Shown here piece by piece: positions 38,289 to 47,274 of a DNA stretch of 64,000 nucleotides. The notes beneath the pieces are model-generated. The model had not been told where the DNA came from. It was given only the letters and a program-made list of their open reading frames with translations, and did no database searches. The position numbers and the translations under genes were made by a program. Source of the DNA: Photorhabdus noenieputensis (lineage in GTDB: Bacteria; Pseudomonadota; Gammaproteobacteria; Enterobacterales; Enterobacteriaceae); the NCBI RefSeq assembly GCF_018448935.1, contig NZ_RCWC01000017.1, positions 1-64,000 of the forward strand. The letters run 5' to 3'. How positions within the stretch are numbered: the first letter of the stretch is position 1; the number at the start of each line of letters is the position of its first letter.

Positions 38289-39575
38289 TTATTTTTGCTC
38301 AAGAACTTCAATATAACCAGACTCCAATCCGCTCACTTCTACACCTTGAGGAACGGCATGCCCCGGTGTCACTACAATTTGCTGTGTCTGTGCGTTTAAT
38401 TCACGACGATAGGTGACGAAAGTTCGTCCATCAGAGCCGGTATGTAATGCTTCGGCTGGCACAGCCAATCCACGTTCATTACGATAGGTGACAATAGCCA
38501 GTTTCGCACTCATACTCAGCCGGATACGCTGCCGCTGTTCGGGAGTAAGAGGATCAATCGCCACTAATAGATCATAGGTTACACCCGCTCCCTGCATTTC
38601 CTTTGAATTCCCCTGTACACCAATTGTCTTAATTTGCCCCCGTAGAGATAGCCCGGCAAAACCATCACCGGTGATCTCAACCGGCATTCCTTCATACACT
38701 TGATGAAGGTCGGCCTCTTCAATGCGAGCTACCGCCTGAATTTGCTCCAAATTGATTACCCCTAACAGAGGTGTTCCCTGAGTGACACGTGTCCCCTTTT
38801 GAATAAATACCCCCTTATCCGATTCCGGTACCTGAGGGCGAATAACAATGCCATCAAAAGGAGAAATCAATTCACGTTGGGCTTGCTGAACCTGAAGCGC
38901 CTGATAACGCGATTGGGCATTAGCTAATTCCATATCAGCAATCTGGCGATTCTCCCCTGTGCCTTTATCGAGGGCAACACTCAGTTCCACCTTAGCGGCG
39001 GCAAGATCGAGCTGTTGAACTTTGACCTGCTGCTCCAGTGTATCAACCTCCATACGGGGAACAATGCCGCGTTCGAACAAAGCCCGGGTATCGATTAACT
39101 TGCGTTCGGTATCACTCAAACTTAACTGGGCATTCGTTAAAGTTCTACGTACCCTAGCGACATCAGGACTGTTCTCCCACCCCACCAAATCTTGTACGGC
39201 TTTTTGGGCTTTCAACAGTTCTGTGAGCGCCTGCCGCAATTGAATGTCCAACTGTGTCGTGTCAAGGCTCAATAGCGGTTGCCCACGCTTAACGCGCTGG
39301 CCTTCAGTTACCATCACTTCAGCAATAACGCCATCAAATGGCGCGGCAATCGTCAAACTGGTTGCAGCCTGAATACGACCAACTAACCCAAGACGATTTT
39401 CCAGTAGTTGCGGTTCAACATGCACCCATCGTTGCGGTGATGATGTATCAGTTGAAGAAGAAAGGAAAACATAAGCAACCGCAGACCCAATGACTAATGC
39501 AACGGCAAGTGTCACGAGCCAACGAGTTTTATATCCGAAACGGGCAAGTCCCCTGATCTTAGTCGTTAAGTGCAA
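38289..39575 (-). CDS. periplasmic adaptor (HlyD/MacA-type) of ABC exporter
   Basis: This membrane-fusion protein links the inner-membrane ABC permease to an outer-membrane channel. The 428-aa protein has one N-terminal membrane helix (WLVTLAVALVIGSAVAYVFL), a lipoyl-type half-motif (APFDGVIAEVMVTEGQRVKRGQPLLSLD), a long coiled-coil hairpin at about 130-230, and the second lipoyl half (SPFDGIVIRPQVPESDKG). The beta-barrel follows. It overlaps the outer-membrane gene by 17 bases and is last in the operon. Confidence 0.9.
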   Translation of the reverse strand: MHLTTKIRGLARFGYKTRWLVTLAVALVIGSAVAYVFLSSSTDTSSPQRWVHVEPQLLENRLGLVGRIQAATSLTIAAPFDGVIAEVMVTEGQRVKRGQPLLSLDTTQLDIQLRQALTELLKAQKAVQDLVGWENSPDVARVRRTLTNAQLSLSDTERKLIDTRALFERGIVPRMEVDTLEQQVKVQQLDLAAAKVELSVALDKGTGENRQIADMELANAQSRYQALQVQQAQRELISPFDGIVIRPQVPESDKGVFIQKGTRVTQGTPLLGVINLEQIQAVARIEEADLHQVYEGMPVEITGDGFAGLSLRGQIKTIGVQGNSKEMQGAGVTYDLLVAIDPLTPEQRQRIRLSMSAKLAIVTYRNERGLAVPAEALHTGSDGRTFVTYRRELNAQTQQIVVTPGHAVPQGVEVSGLESGYIEVLEQK

Positions 39576-41040
39576 TATCCCAACTCCCTAGCGTGGTACC
39601 CAATGTTTCGTCCAACTCCGCTTGCGCATTTAAATAGGTGATCAACGCATTGAGACGAACATTCTCGGCATTACGCAAATCGGTTTCAAAGCTCAATACT
39701 TGAAAGTTACTGGAGCGGCCCACCGTCAATTTTTCACGCTCAATTTCTAACTTGCGCAAGGATAGATCCCTGGCACGCTGTGCGATCTCATATTGACGCC
39801 AACGTGTACCAATATCGCGCACCGCATTACCCACATTACGTTCCAATGACTGTTTTACCTCTGCAAGACGAATATCTTGGTTCTGAACATCAACCCGCGC
39901 CCGCACTTCCGCCTGACGCTGACTCAAATCACCAATGGGTATCTCTACCTGAACACCGGCGTAATTTTCCCAATTACGGGAACTATTTGACCCTGTTCGA
40001 TCTCGTACCTGGCTGGCTCCACCAACCAAAGAGACATCCCATAAACGTTCGTTGCGGGCAACAGTCAGGTTAATTGCAGCCTGTTCCGCAGTAATCAATT
40101 GAGTGAGATACGATGGTTGCTGCTCTTGGGCTAAATGTTGCGCTTGGAGCAAGTGAATATCTATGCGTTTAGCTTCCAATCTATCAGTAGCTTTCACCTG
40201 AGTTTGTAAGTCTAAAGCAAGCAACCGCAGCAGTTCTAAACGACTGGTATCCAATTGATTAGCTGCTTCCTCCGCAGCCAGTTCCTGCATTGCAACATCA
40301 GCCTCCGTCTGGACAATCTCAAAAGCAGCCATTCTGCCTGCGGAGATCATAGCTTTGTTAACTTCCAGCAATTGACGCGAACGTTCAAGAGCATCACGTG
40401 CGATTTGTAATTGTTCTTGAGCACGCAACAATTCACGGTAAGCCATAATAATTTGCGTGATAGTCTGGGATACCGTCGCTTTTAGGTTCAAACGATTTGT
40501 CTGCTCCATCAATTGAGCAAGGCGCACAGGCGCTGTAGCCACATCTTTGCCAGCACCACGCAGCAGAGGCTGAATAACTGAGAATGAAACACCATCATTA
40601 CGGCTACGACCCGCGTTGTCTGCCCATGTCGTCCGATTCGTCCAAGACAAGCTGAATCGAGTGCCATATTCTCCAAGCAGCGTAGATGTAGGTGTAATCT
40701 CGCTTTGGCGATAACGATCGCTTTGATTACGGGCTGCGATATAACGGCTGTTAATCAACAATTTTGGCGTAAAACGATCCTCAGCAACGCGTAAATCGAA
40801 TTTCTGTGCAATCCGATCCAAATAAGCACTACGAATCGAGCGATTGTTTCGTAACCCTAAATAGATTGCATCACTGAGTGTCAGACCAATAGTTTGCTGA
40901 TTAAGCGAAATTGTCTTCGTTGCAGGCATGGTTGCCTGTGATGGATTCAACTGCTCCGCTAAAGACTGTTTGACAGACACAGCGACTATCAAGGCAATGA
41001 TGATGCCAATAGCACGTTGAAAAACTTGGCTAATCATCAC
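39559..41040 (-). CDS. TolC-type outer-membrane efflux protein
   Basis: The 493-aa protein has a signal peptide (to about 28) and two outer-membrane efflux domains with long helices, each holding the LSDAIYLGLRNNRSIRSA-like and VRARVDVQNQDIRLAEVKQS patterns. A locally encoded channel means the exporter need not share TolC. Overlaps of 11 and 17 bases with its neighbours indicate coupled translation. Confidence 0.9.
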   Translation of the reverse strand: MMISQVFQRAIGIIIALIVAVSVKQSLAEQLNPSQATMPATKTISLNQQTIGLTLSDAIYLGLRNNRSIRSAYLDRIAQKFDLRVAEDRFTPKLLINSRYIAARNQSDRYRQSEITPTSTLLGEYGTRFSLSWTNRTTWADNAGRSRNDGVSFSVIQPLLRGAGKDVATAPVRLAQLMEQTNRLNLKATVSQTITQIIMAYRELLRAQEQLQIARDALERSRQLLEVNKAMISAGRMAAFEIVQTEADVAMQELAAEEAANQLDTSRLELLRLLALDLQTQVKATDRLEAKRIDIHLLQAQHLAQEQQPSYLTQLITAEQAAINLTVARNERLWDVSLVGGASQVRDRTGSNSSRNWENYAGVQVEIPIGDLSQRQAEVRARVDVQNQDIRLAEVKQSLERNVGNAVRDIGTRWRQYEIAQRARDLSLRKLEIEREKLTVGRSSNFQVLSFETDLRNAENVRLNALITYLNAQAELDETLGTTLGSWDIALND

Positions 41041-42244
41041 GCAGTGCCTCTACAGGTTGTAATCTGGCAGCCGTTAATGCTGGATTGATACCAAAAAACA
41101 GACCGATCACTAATGAACTGGCGATACCCAGAGGCAAAGAGAATAAGGATAACGTAAATACCCAACCGGAAAATTTTACAAATAGGTACCCTGCCGCAAC
41201 CCCCAACAATGAACCAACCATTGCACCGGCAATGGCTAGAATGGCCGCCTCCAACATAAACAGTATACCAATATCAACAGGCCTAGCTCCCAAAGCCATA
41301 CGAACACCAATTTCACGCCTGCGTTCCGAAACATTCATCAGCATGACATTCATCACGCCCACACCTCCCACCAGCAACGAAATTCCCCCTAAACCCGCAA
41401 GCAAATAGGAAAATGTTCTTGCCTGACGCGTCAATCCATCAAGCAATTGTTTCGGGATATCAACTTCGACACGACGACCTTTTGATAATGAGACAAGGTA
41501 GTCACGTAACGACACCGCGTCACTGCTTAGCGTTGTTGTGTCACGTGCTCTGGCAATGACGCTGCCAATTTCTGGCGCAGGCCGCAACCGTCGCATTGCT
41601 TCAATGGGCAGTATGATGGAATGATCAATAGAGCCGGGAAGTAGAGGGTTCGGCCCCTGAGCAGCGAGAACTCCTATCACTTCAAACAGATATTCCCCAA
41701 TTTGCAATTGACTACCTACTCGAATAGGTTGATTGGCTACTTTTAATTGTTTGGCAATATCCGCTCCAAGCACGGCATAGGTCGTTTGACGATCATAGTC
41801 CGATAGAAAACGTCCCTGCTCAATCTGTAAATCCAGCACCGCAGCCAGATCAGAGGATGTACCGGTAATATTTGTATCTATCCCTTGCCCTTGGAAGCGT
41901 ATACGGGTTGAGTGTAACGTGATGGGCGCAGCATGTGTGATAGTCGGTATTGTACGAGTCAACGCCTGAGTATCCAGCGTAGAGGGTGCGGGTTTGACAT
42001 CGACACCTGGAGTGAAAGCAAAATGAGCAACCAAAATATTGCTTCCCATACTTTTAAAAGTGCTGATAGCTTCATTAACAGCGTTATGACCGATGTTTAA
42101 AAGTGCAATGACCGAAGCACATCCGACTGCAATACCAAGTAAAGCAAGCAAAGAGCGTCTTCCTAGCAGACGCAGGCTACCCAGTGATTCTCGCAGTGCT
42201 TGCGTGAAGGAAAAACCGTAGCGACCAGAATTCAGATTAAGCAT
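41030..42244 (-). CDS. MacB-type ABC permease (FtsX-like)
   Basis: The 404-aa permease has an N-terminal membrane helix (SLLALLGIAVGCASVIALLN), a periplasmic MacB core domain (about 70-260) and three C-terminal helices with the conserved NVMLMNVSERRREIGVRMALGA. The start is the ATG 42244, 8 bases inside the ATPase gene; the frame is open upstream to 42295 but overlaps further. Unlike MacB, the ATPase is a separate gene. Confidence 0.9.
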   Translation of the reverse strand: MLNLNSGRYGFSFTQALRESLGSLRLLGRRSLLALLGIAVGCASVIALLNIGHNAVNEAISTFKSMGSNILVAHFAFTPGVDVKPAPSTLDTQALTRTIPTITHAAPITLHSTRIRFQGQGIDTNITGTSSDLAAVLDLQIEQGRFLSDYDRQTTYAVLGADIAKQLKVANQPIRVGSQLQIGEYLFEVIGVLAAQGPNPLLPGSIDHSIILPIEAMRRLRPAPEIGSVIARARDTTTLSSDAVSLRDYLVSLSKGRRVEVDIPKQLLDGLTRQARTFSYLLAGLGGISLLVGGVGVMNVMLMNVSERRREIGVRMALGARPVDIGILFMLEAAILAIAGAMVGSLLGVAAGYLFVKFSGWVFTLSLFSLPLGIASSLVIGLFFGINPALTAARLQPVEALRDD

Positions 42245-42992
42245 CGGTGCTACCCAGCCACAAATCAGTTTCGGAAAGCCGCCCGTCATTAACATAGAGG
42301 CAGCGCTGCATATTTTTGGCTATGGCTTCATCATGCGTAACCATGACGAGTGTAACGCCTTGCTCACGGTTCAATGACAGAAGAAGTGCCATAATATCAC
42401 TCGCTGTAGCACTATCGAGATTGCCTGTCGGTTCATCCGCCAGAATCAGAGAAGGTTTACCGACCAAAGCCCTGGCAATAGCAACACGTTGCCGCTGTCC
42501 CCCGGAGAGATCAGCCGGACGATGATAAATACGATCAACCAAACCAACCAACTCAAGCTGGTATTTCGCCTCCTGCCGAGCTAGAGAACGAGAATATCCA
42601 CGATATAACAATGGCAGCGCCACATTATCCAACGCCTGCATTTTGGGAAGTAAATTGAAACTCTGGAATACGAAACCAATTTCTTGATTTCTTATTCTCG
42701 CCCGTTCATTAGGAGTAACATTTGTTATATTAACGCCACTAAACTGAAAATAACCAGAAGTGGGTTGATCCAGTAAACCAAGAATATTAAGTAGAGTACT
42801 TTTACCCGAGCCGGAAGCGCCGACAATTGCACAACTTTGCCCGCGCATGATAGTGCATGATATTTTATCAAGTACTGGGTAGTATTTTTCCCCCATACGA
42901 TAAGATCGACAAATATTTTCCATGTAAATCAGGGCTTCCTGGCATGGGGAAGTTATGATTGTCATGTCTGATTTATTCATCGCGTTTGACAT
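42237..42992 (-). CDS. ABC transporter ATPase, MacB/LolD-type
   Basis: The 251-aa protein has Walker A VGASGSGKST, Q-loop FVFQSFNLLPKM, signature LSGGQRQRVA, Walker B LILADEPTGNLD and H-loop MVTHDE, all typical of the LolD/MacB ATPase family. It leads the exporter operon (ATPase, permease, channel, adaptor). The substrate cannot be deduced; related systems export peptides, lipoproteins, siderophores or macrolides. Confidence 0.93.
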   Translation of the reverse strand: MSNAMNKSDMTIITSPCQEALIYMENICRSYRMGEKYYPVLDKISCTIMRGQSCAIVGASGSGKSTLLNILGLLDQPTSGYFQFSGVNITNVTPNERARIRNQEIGFVFQSFNLLPKMQALDNVALPLLYRGYSRSLARQEAKYQLELVGLVDRIYHRPADLSGGQRQRVAIARALVGKPSLILADEPTGNLDSATASDIMALLLSLNREQGVTLVMVTHDEAIAKNMQRCLYVNDGRLSETDLWLGSTDA

Positions 42993-43290
42993 CCATTAAA
43001 CGTATCACTGACTCCACTTGGTTGTTTAGCAGGTTTTATATCATGAGAAGATCTTCTTGTAAAAGATTACGGCCTAAGTAACAAGAACAAACATCGAACA
43101 GTGAAAATATATTAGATTTACTTAACATAATTTCAAATCATCCATTGCATTTTGGGGTTAATCCACCCAAATTACTCCTGCCTACTTTGGCATTGCGTAT
43201 ATGCTTTTATAAAAATTCAGGAGATACAGAGCGCGAGATCAAAATGTATATCCAAGTTCTCGCAATAGAAAATTATCAGATATTGGGGTA
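42993..43290. other. divergent promoter region of exporter and FlhE-like gene
   Basis: About 300 bases without an ORF. It should hold promoters for the leftward exporter operon and the rightward small secreted protein. No operator was recognised. Confidence 0.5.
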
Positions 43291-43713
43291 ATGGCTATGA
43301 AATTAAAAAAAATCTTTGGTATTGGTAGCGCTTTATTGTTAACTATGTTCTCACAGACAGTAGCTGCGGCAAGTGGCAGCTATCACTCTTCGGTTGTTTT
43401 GCCCACACTGTATTCCAAAAATTTCTTAGAAACTGTTAACGTTCCTATTGTCGGTTCTCCTCCTGCAACAGGAAAGATTACCAATGTATCTTGGACTTGG
43501 AACGTTGTTGGATGGCCTCAGAATTTATCGGTTTATCTTTGTCAGGGAGATACCAGCAGTTGCGTAGATATATCACGCACGCGAAGAATGTCAACAGCCG
43601 CATTTAATAATAGAAGTCCGACACAGCAATTCCTTTTCGCCTTAAAGGTTGGAAACGGTAATGTTATGCCAATAGCAGGTCAAACCGGAGAAATTACTGT
43701 CAGTTGGCAATAA
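43291..43713 (+). CDS. FlhE-like small secreted protein
   Basis: The 140-aa protein has a signal peptide (MAMKLKKIFGIGSALLLTMF... VAAA). The mature part follows the FlhE pattern: SYHSSVVLP near the start, a VSWTWNVVGWPQNLSVYLC segment, two close cysteines (YLCQGDTSSCVD) and a terminal GEITVSWQ. FlhE gates or stabilises proton flow at the flagellar export apparatus in Salmonella, but no flagellar gene is near. The start could be 43297 (MKLKK). Function here is unknown. Confidence 0.7.
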   Translation: MAMKLKKIFGIGSALLLTMFSQTVAAASGSYHSSVVLPTLYSKNFLETVNVPIVGSPPATGKITNVSWTWNVVGWPQNLSVYLCQGDTSSCVDISRTRRMSTAAFNNRSPTQQFLFALKVGNGNVMPIAGQTGEITVSWQ

Positions 43714-43734
43714 CATTTCAATAACTCTCCAAAG

Positions 43735-43762
43735 ATTGCCGCTAATATTTAGGCGGCAATTT
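43735..43762 (+). terminator. terminator of FlhE-like gene
   Basis: TTGCCGC / GCGGCAA stem with ATTGCC ... GGCAAT extension, loop TAATATTTAG, then TTTTG. Confidence 0.8.
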
Positions 43763-43812
43763 TGATTTACTTTGAATATTGTAGGATCTAAGAAAGTTGC
43801 TAGATGACTTCT

Positions 43813-44103
43813 TCAATGATTACGGACATTCACCATATCCTTATAGTGCTTCGCAGCTTTAAGTAGTTTAGAGTTTGCTTTTGGCGGATTTTCCAAAGCT
43901 GCCAACAAAGCATCAGCCTCCTCCATCGAAAGATGTAAGGTTTCAGTTCGTTCAGCCGCTATTTGTATGCTCTCTTGAATCTCTGTGGAATTTCTTGCAA
44001 CTAAACAAGTCTCTTTACGTTCTGTATTAGTAACCATGATTTCATCTGCATTTTTAATCCATATAAACATAGTGCCATTATGGCATAAAAAATAGACGCT
44101 CAT
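43813..44103 (-). pseudogene. truncated DUF1778 (TacA-type) antitoxin relic
   Basis: The 96-aa frame ends with the C-terminal signature of DUF1778 antitoxins: LHLSMEEADALLAALENPPKANSKLLKA. The ribbon-helix-helix DNA-binding part expected before it is missing or replaced (NTERKETCLVARNSTEIQESIQ). The acetyltransferase toxin that normally follows is absent; the next gene downstream is on the other strand. The start at 44103 overlaps the stop of a 29-codon ORF (TAATG); a shorter version from 44037 (MVTNTERKE) is possible. Confidence 0.6.
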
Positions 44104-44192
44104 TAATATGTATGTCGAAAAGGCACAATATGAACATCCAAGAATGTATTATTTTCTGCCTGATAATAGATGACGACAGCCTCAGCCGCCAT
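44103..44192 (-). CDS. 29-codon ORF coupled to the DUF1778 relic
   Basis: The ATG at 44192 follows GAGGGAG at 7 bases. The frame (MAAEAVVIYYQAENNTFLDV...) ends TAA overlapping the next ATG as TAATG. It lies 20 bases after the esterase stop on the same strand, so it may be transcribed with it. No family recognised; may be a translated remnant. Confidence 0.4.
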   Translation of the reverse strand: MAAEAVVIYYQAENNTFLDVHIVPFRHTY

Positions 44193-44211
44193 CTTAGTCT
44201 CCCTCAGATAA

Positions 44212-45147
44212 TTAATCCTGCGGTAATTGAACCCCTGTATAACCAGATAAAATCAATTCCCATTCCCGTTGAGCAAACCATGTCTGGGTTTTACCATCAT
44301 AATGAAGACTATCAGGCAGGAAAACACCAAACTCAGTCGCCTTTCCGGTATAGTCTGGAGAATTCCGTGCATCAATCAACGTTCGATATTTGGGATCATC
44401 AGCGATAACATTATTGATTGCCTCAAGCACATAGCTGGTGTTGATGGGATCAAATGCAACCGAAAGTGGATAATACAATCTCCACGGTATACTGCGAGAA
44501 CCCAAAGCATCACTGATACCAGTAATGATGTGGGTAAAATTCCGCTCTGATGCCTGTGCCGCCAATAAACTTTCGGTTTCTGCTTCCCACTGGTTCCAAT
44601 GGACAGCCAAAATGCGAGGATTTTTACCTAGCTTATGCAGTGATTCGACGGCCATACGCAACGTTCTGATTGCGCGCGGATAGAGCGATTCCACATCGCA
44701 GGGATCTCGCTCAGGTGCCCAACGGTTATCCGGCGGATTATCCAGATACATGCCCTGGCCGCCCCACCCCATTAAAATGACATAAAGATCAGGCAAATTA
44801 AGTGCATTACCTCGGTTAATATGGCCTTGCCAGAGTTTGGCAAAACGGTTAGCGGCATTGACTGAGTGATCCTGATTGCCACGAGATAAACCGACAGGAG
44901 CACCAATATTAGCATCACCAAAGCTAGTCAGCCCCATCCAGTTGATTGCGGGAAAGTCAACGCTATAAGCTTCTGATAGAGATAATGTGAATACGTTTTT
45001 TAAACCTTGGGTTATTTCTTCATCTTGTGGTAATTGTGTTCCATGACCATAACTATTTGATTGCCCAAGTATGATAAATAGCGGCGCATCATTAGGTGCC
45101 CACGGAGAATATTTTATTTCAGGTGAATAAGCTTGTTTATCTGTCAT
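44212..45147 (-). CDS. SGNH/SASA-type carbohydrate esterase
   Basis: The 311-aa protein has the sialate O-acetylesterase-like signature: block I FIILGQSNSYGHGT with the nucleophile Ser, then MGWGGQGMYL, HWNQWEAETES, and a C-terminal DSLH, supplying the catalytic Asp and His. No signal peptide is present, so it is probably cytoplasmic. It likely removes acetyl groups from a sugar, but the substrate is not known. It stands alone within the accessory region. Confidence 0.8.
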   Translation of the reverse strand: MTDKQAYSPEIKYSPWAPNDAPLFIILGQSNSYGHGTQLPQDEEITQGLKNVFTLSLSEAYSVDFPAINWMGLTSFGDANIGAPVGLSRGNQDHSVNAANRFAKLWQGHINRGNALNLPDLYVILMGWGGQGMYLDNPPDNRWAPERDPCDVESLYPRAIRTLRMAVESLHKLGKNPRILAVHWNQWEAETESLLAAQASERNFTHIITGISDALGSRSIPWRLYYPLSVAFDPINTSYVLEAINNVIADDPKYRTLIDARNSPDYTGKATEFGVFLPDSLHYDGKTQTWFAQREWELILSGYTGVQLPQD

Positions 45148-45177
45148 CAGTTTTCCTCTTAAAATGATTTAAATTAT

Positions 45178-45590
45178 TAAGTCTGTTCTCTTCGATAAAA
45201 TATAATTAATTTCTGGCAGATAAAAAGTCACCCAGTTAATCATCATATTTATGGTCCAAGAATATAAAACTATTTTAAATATCTCACTTCACAGGCAAGT
45301 TATTTATATTTCATCTTAAAAAATACACTTGCCTGTGTAATCAAGCAAACAAAAATATAACTCATAAAAACGAGTCAGTTTGATAAATAATATTTAAGCC
45401 TTTTTTATCACAAAATAAAATAAAAATGTTTTTTGTTTAATTTGGGATTAATGATATTTTACTCCTGAATAAAAACTTACTGAAATATATGGTTATCTGA
45501 TAAAAAATTATGGATTCAAATTAATACATTTCTATCAATATTATTCACATTGATAACTAAATTCCAAAATACATTAATGAGGAAAATAAC
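45178..45590. other. intergenic region with a long inverted repeat
   Basis: About 410 AT-rich bases. CACAGGCAAGT and ACTTGCCTGTG (45290-45337) form an 11-bp inverted repeat around a 26-base spacer. This may be an operator or a transcript hairpin. No gene seen. Confidence 0.5.
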
Positions 45591-46394
45591 ATGATTAAAT
45601 TTAAAGATAAATTATCCATGAGAGGAAATATTGTGACCTCAAGTAAGAAATTCTCTAAAATCACTTTAGCCAGTATAATTGCAATTAATACTTTATCAAT
45701 AATTAACGCATCTGAGGTTAAAGCAGCCGAAACACAATCTCTTTCAAATATATCATCTCTTCGTGAAGAAACTATTAAAGGTGGTATCGGAGGAAGAGCA
45801 ATTCTTAATAGTAAAGGGTCTATTCTCACCACAAAAATAACCCTGCCAGAAATTAAACAAGGTTCTTCGTTTAAAGCATCAGGGGGAACGCTATATGTAT
45901 ACTCTGGTTTTTCTGGTCAAGTAGAATCAGATATTGGCTTCCAATATAGTGCTATCTATAATGTTTGGAAGCCATATATGAAAGTAGGACGCCGTGGACA
46001 AGACGCTGTTCAATATATTGAAGGAAAAGATAACTTTACTTATAAAAATGGTTTTAAACCTGGTAGTGAAGTACAACTCACAATATATAAAAATCTAAAT
46101 GGTGCAACAAGGGCGACATATTGGGGAATCTCCAATAATGGTTATGCCAGTAGACTAATTTCGGAAATAAAAAATACTAATGTCAGCTCTGTAAGTAACT
46201 GGAAAATATTATCTACAATCGCTGTGTTTCGTGGAACACCAGAAAGAAATATTAAAGTTCACAAAGAATATATTGCTACATTTAAAAATGTAGTTATCGA
46301 TAATAAACCCGTTAATCCAGTAATTCATGCAACAAAAGGGGCAAATATTACTACAAGCTCAAATAGTGCCGCAATAAAAATAACAACCAGATAA
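45591..46394 (+). CDS. secreted protein, possibly YrpD family
   Basis: The 267-aa protein has a 44-residue N-terminal signal-like region (basic, then ITLASIIAINTLSIINASEV, cleavage near VKA-AET). GAGGA precedes the ATG by 9 bases. The mature part is beta-rich, without cysteines, and begins with IKGGIGGRAILNSKGSILTT, a pattern I associate loosely with the Bacillus YrpD secreted family; this is tentative. Role unknown. It has its own terminator and is divergent from the esterase. Confidence 0.6.
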   Translation: MIKFKDKLSMRGNIVTSSKKFSKITLASIIAINTLSIINASEVKAAETQSLSNISSLREETIKGGIGGRAILNSKGSILTTKITLPEIKQGSSFKASGGTLYVYSGFSGQVESDIGFQYSAIYNVWKPYMKVGRRGQDAVQYIEGKDNFTYKNGFKPGSEVQLTIYKNLNGATRATYWGISNNGYASRLISEIKNTNVSSVSNWKILSTIAVFRGTPERNIKVHKEYIATFKNVVIDNKPVNPVIHATKGANITTSSNSAAIKITTR

Positions 46395-46411
46395 TACCAT
46401 AATAGATATTT

Positions 46412-46450
46412 TAACCAGTTCCCTAATATCTAAGGAACTGGTTATTTGTT
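46412..46450 (+). terminator. terminator of the secreted-protein gene
   Basis: TAACCAGTTCC / GGAACTGGTTA, an 11-bp stem, followed by TTTGTTTTTT. Confidence 0.9.
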
Positions 46451-46677
46451 TTTTAACTTTTTTATTTTTAAATAATATACCTTAAATCAAAATCAGGTAT
46501 TCCCTGATCAGGTTAAATATAATATAGATAATTTATTTATTGTCATAAAATTATTATTATTTCCGATGATTAAAATTCAATTGATTAAATTGAAATTAAT
46601 GTTATTAATTACTGAAATTTAAATACAACGGCTATCTTAATAAGAGTAATCTTTACAGATCACTGATAAAAGCGTAT

Positions 46678-47169
46678 TTAAATTCTACGGGCTTGCCAAA
46701 AAGCCTTTTTCCAGTAAACATTATTCATAGATGAACGAGTAACACCTTTATGGGTTGATGCATGTATAAACTGGTTATTGACATCATAAATGCCAACATG
46801 TAACCCATGTTCGCCACTACCTGTTCTGAAAAAGACCAAATCACCCGGCATTAAATCGCTTTTATCAATACGAGTCCCTAATTTTATTTGCCCACCGGTG
46901 GTACGAGGTAATTGAATATCAAACCGGTCACTGAAAGTACGGTAAACAAAACCAGAACAATCTACCCCCCGACGATCCATTCCACCATAATGATACGGTG
47001 TACCACGCCATTGATTAAGCTGCTCCTTAAGCTGAGTAATCACCATGATTGGATCAGAAAGCGCCGTTTTTAACGCTGGAGCCGGGGTCCTGGGGGAGTG
47101 ACTGGAACAACCAATAAGTAATAGGCTGAGCAACAAGAGCAACTCTTTTATTTTTATTCTTATTATCAT
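46678..47169 (-). CDS. nlpC: NlpC/P60 family lipoprotein
   Basis: The 163-aa protein has a lipobox (LLIGC, Cys at 21) and an NlpC/P60 domain: RRGVDCSGFV with the catalytic Cys, GLHVGIYDVNNQFIHAST with the catalytic His. It is close to E. coli NlpC, a putative peptidoglycan endopeptidase of the outer membrane. In E. coli it follows btuD; here the arn operon lies between. Confidence 0.93.
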   Translation of the reverse strand: MIIRIKIKELLLLLSLLLIGCSSHSPRTPAPALKTALSDPIMVITQLKEQLNQWRGTPYHYGGMDRRGVDCSGFVYRTFSDRFDIQLPRTTGGQIKLGTRIDKSDLMPGDLVFFRTGSGEHGLHVGIYDVNNQFIHASTHKGVTRSSMNNVYWKKAFWQARRI

Positions 47170-47274
47170 TATCCCCCCCTCATAAGATCAGCAAAACAAG
47201 CTAACTCTATCCGGCACTCAATAAAAAAACAAGGCTGTACTTTAAATAAATCAGTTAAATATTTATTTTATGCT

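Noticed and set aside
44112..44408. 98-codon plus-strand frame
   Set aside because: It is mostly antisense to the SGNH-type esterase and has no recognisable domain.
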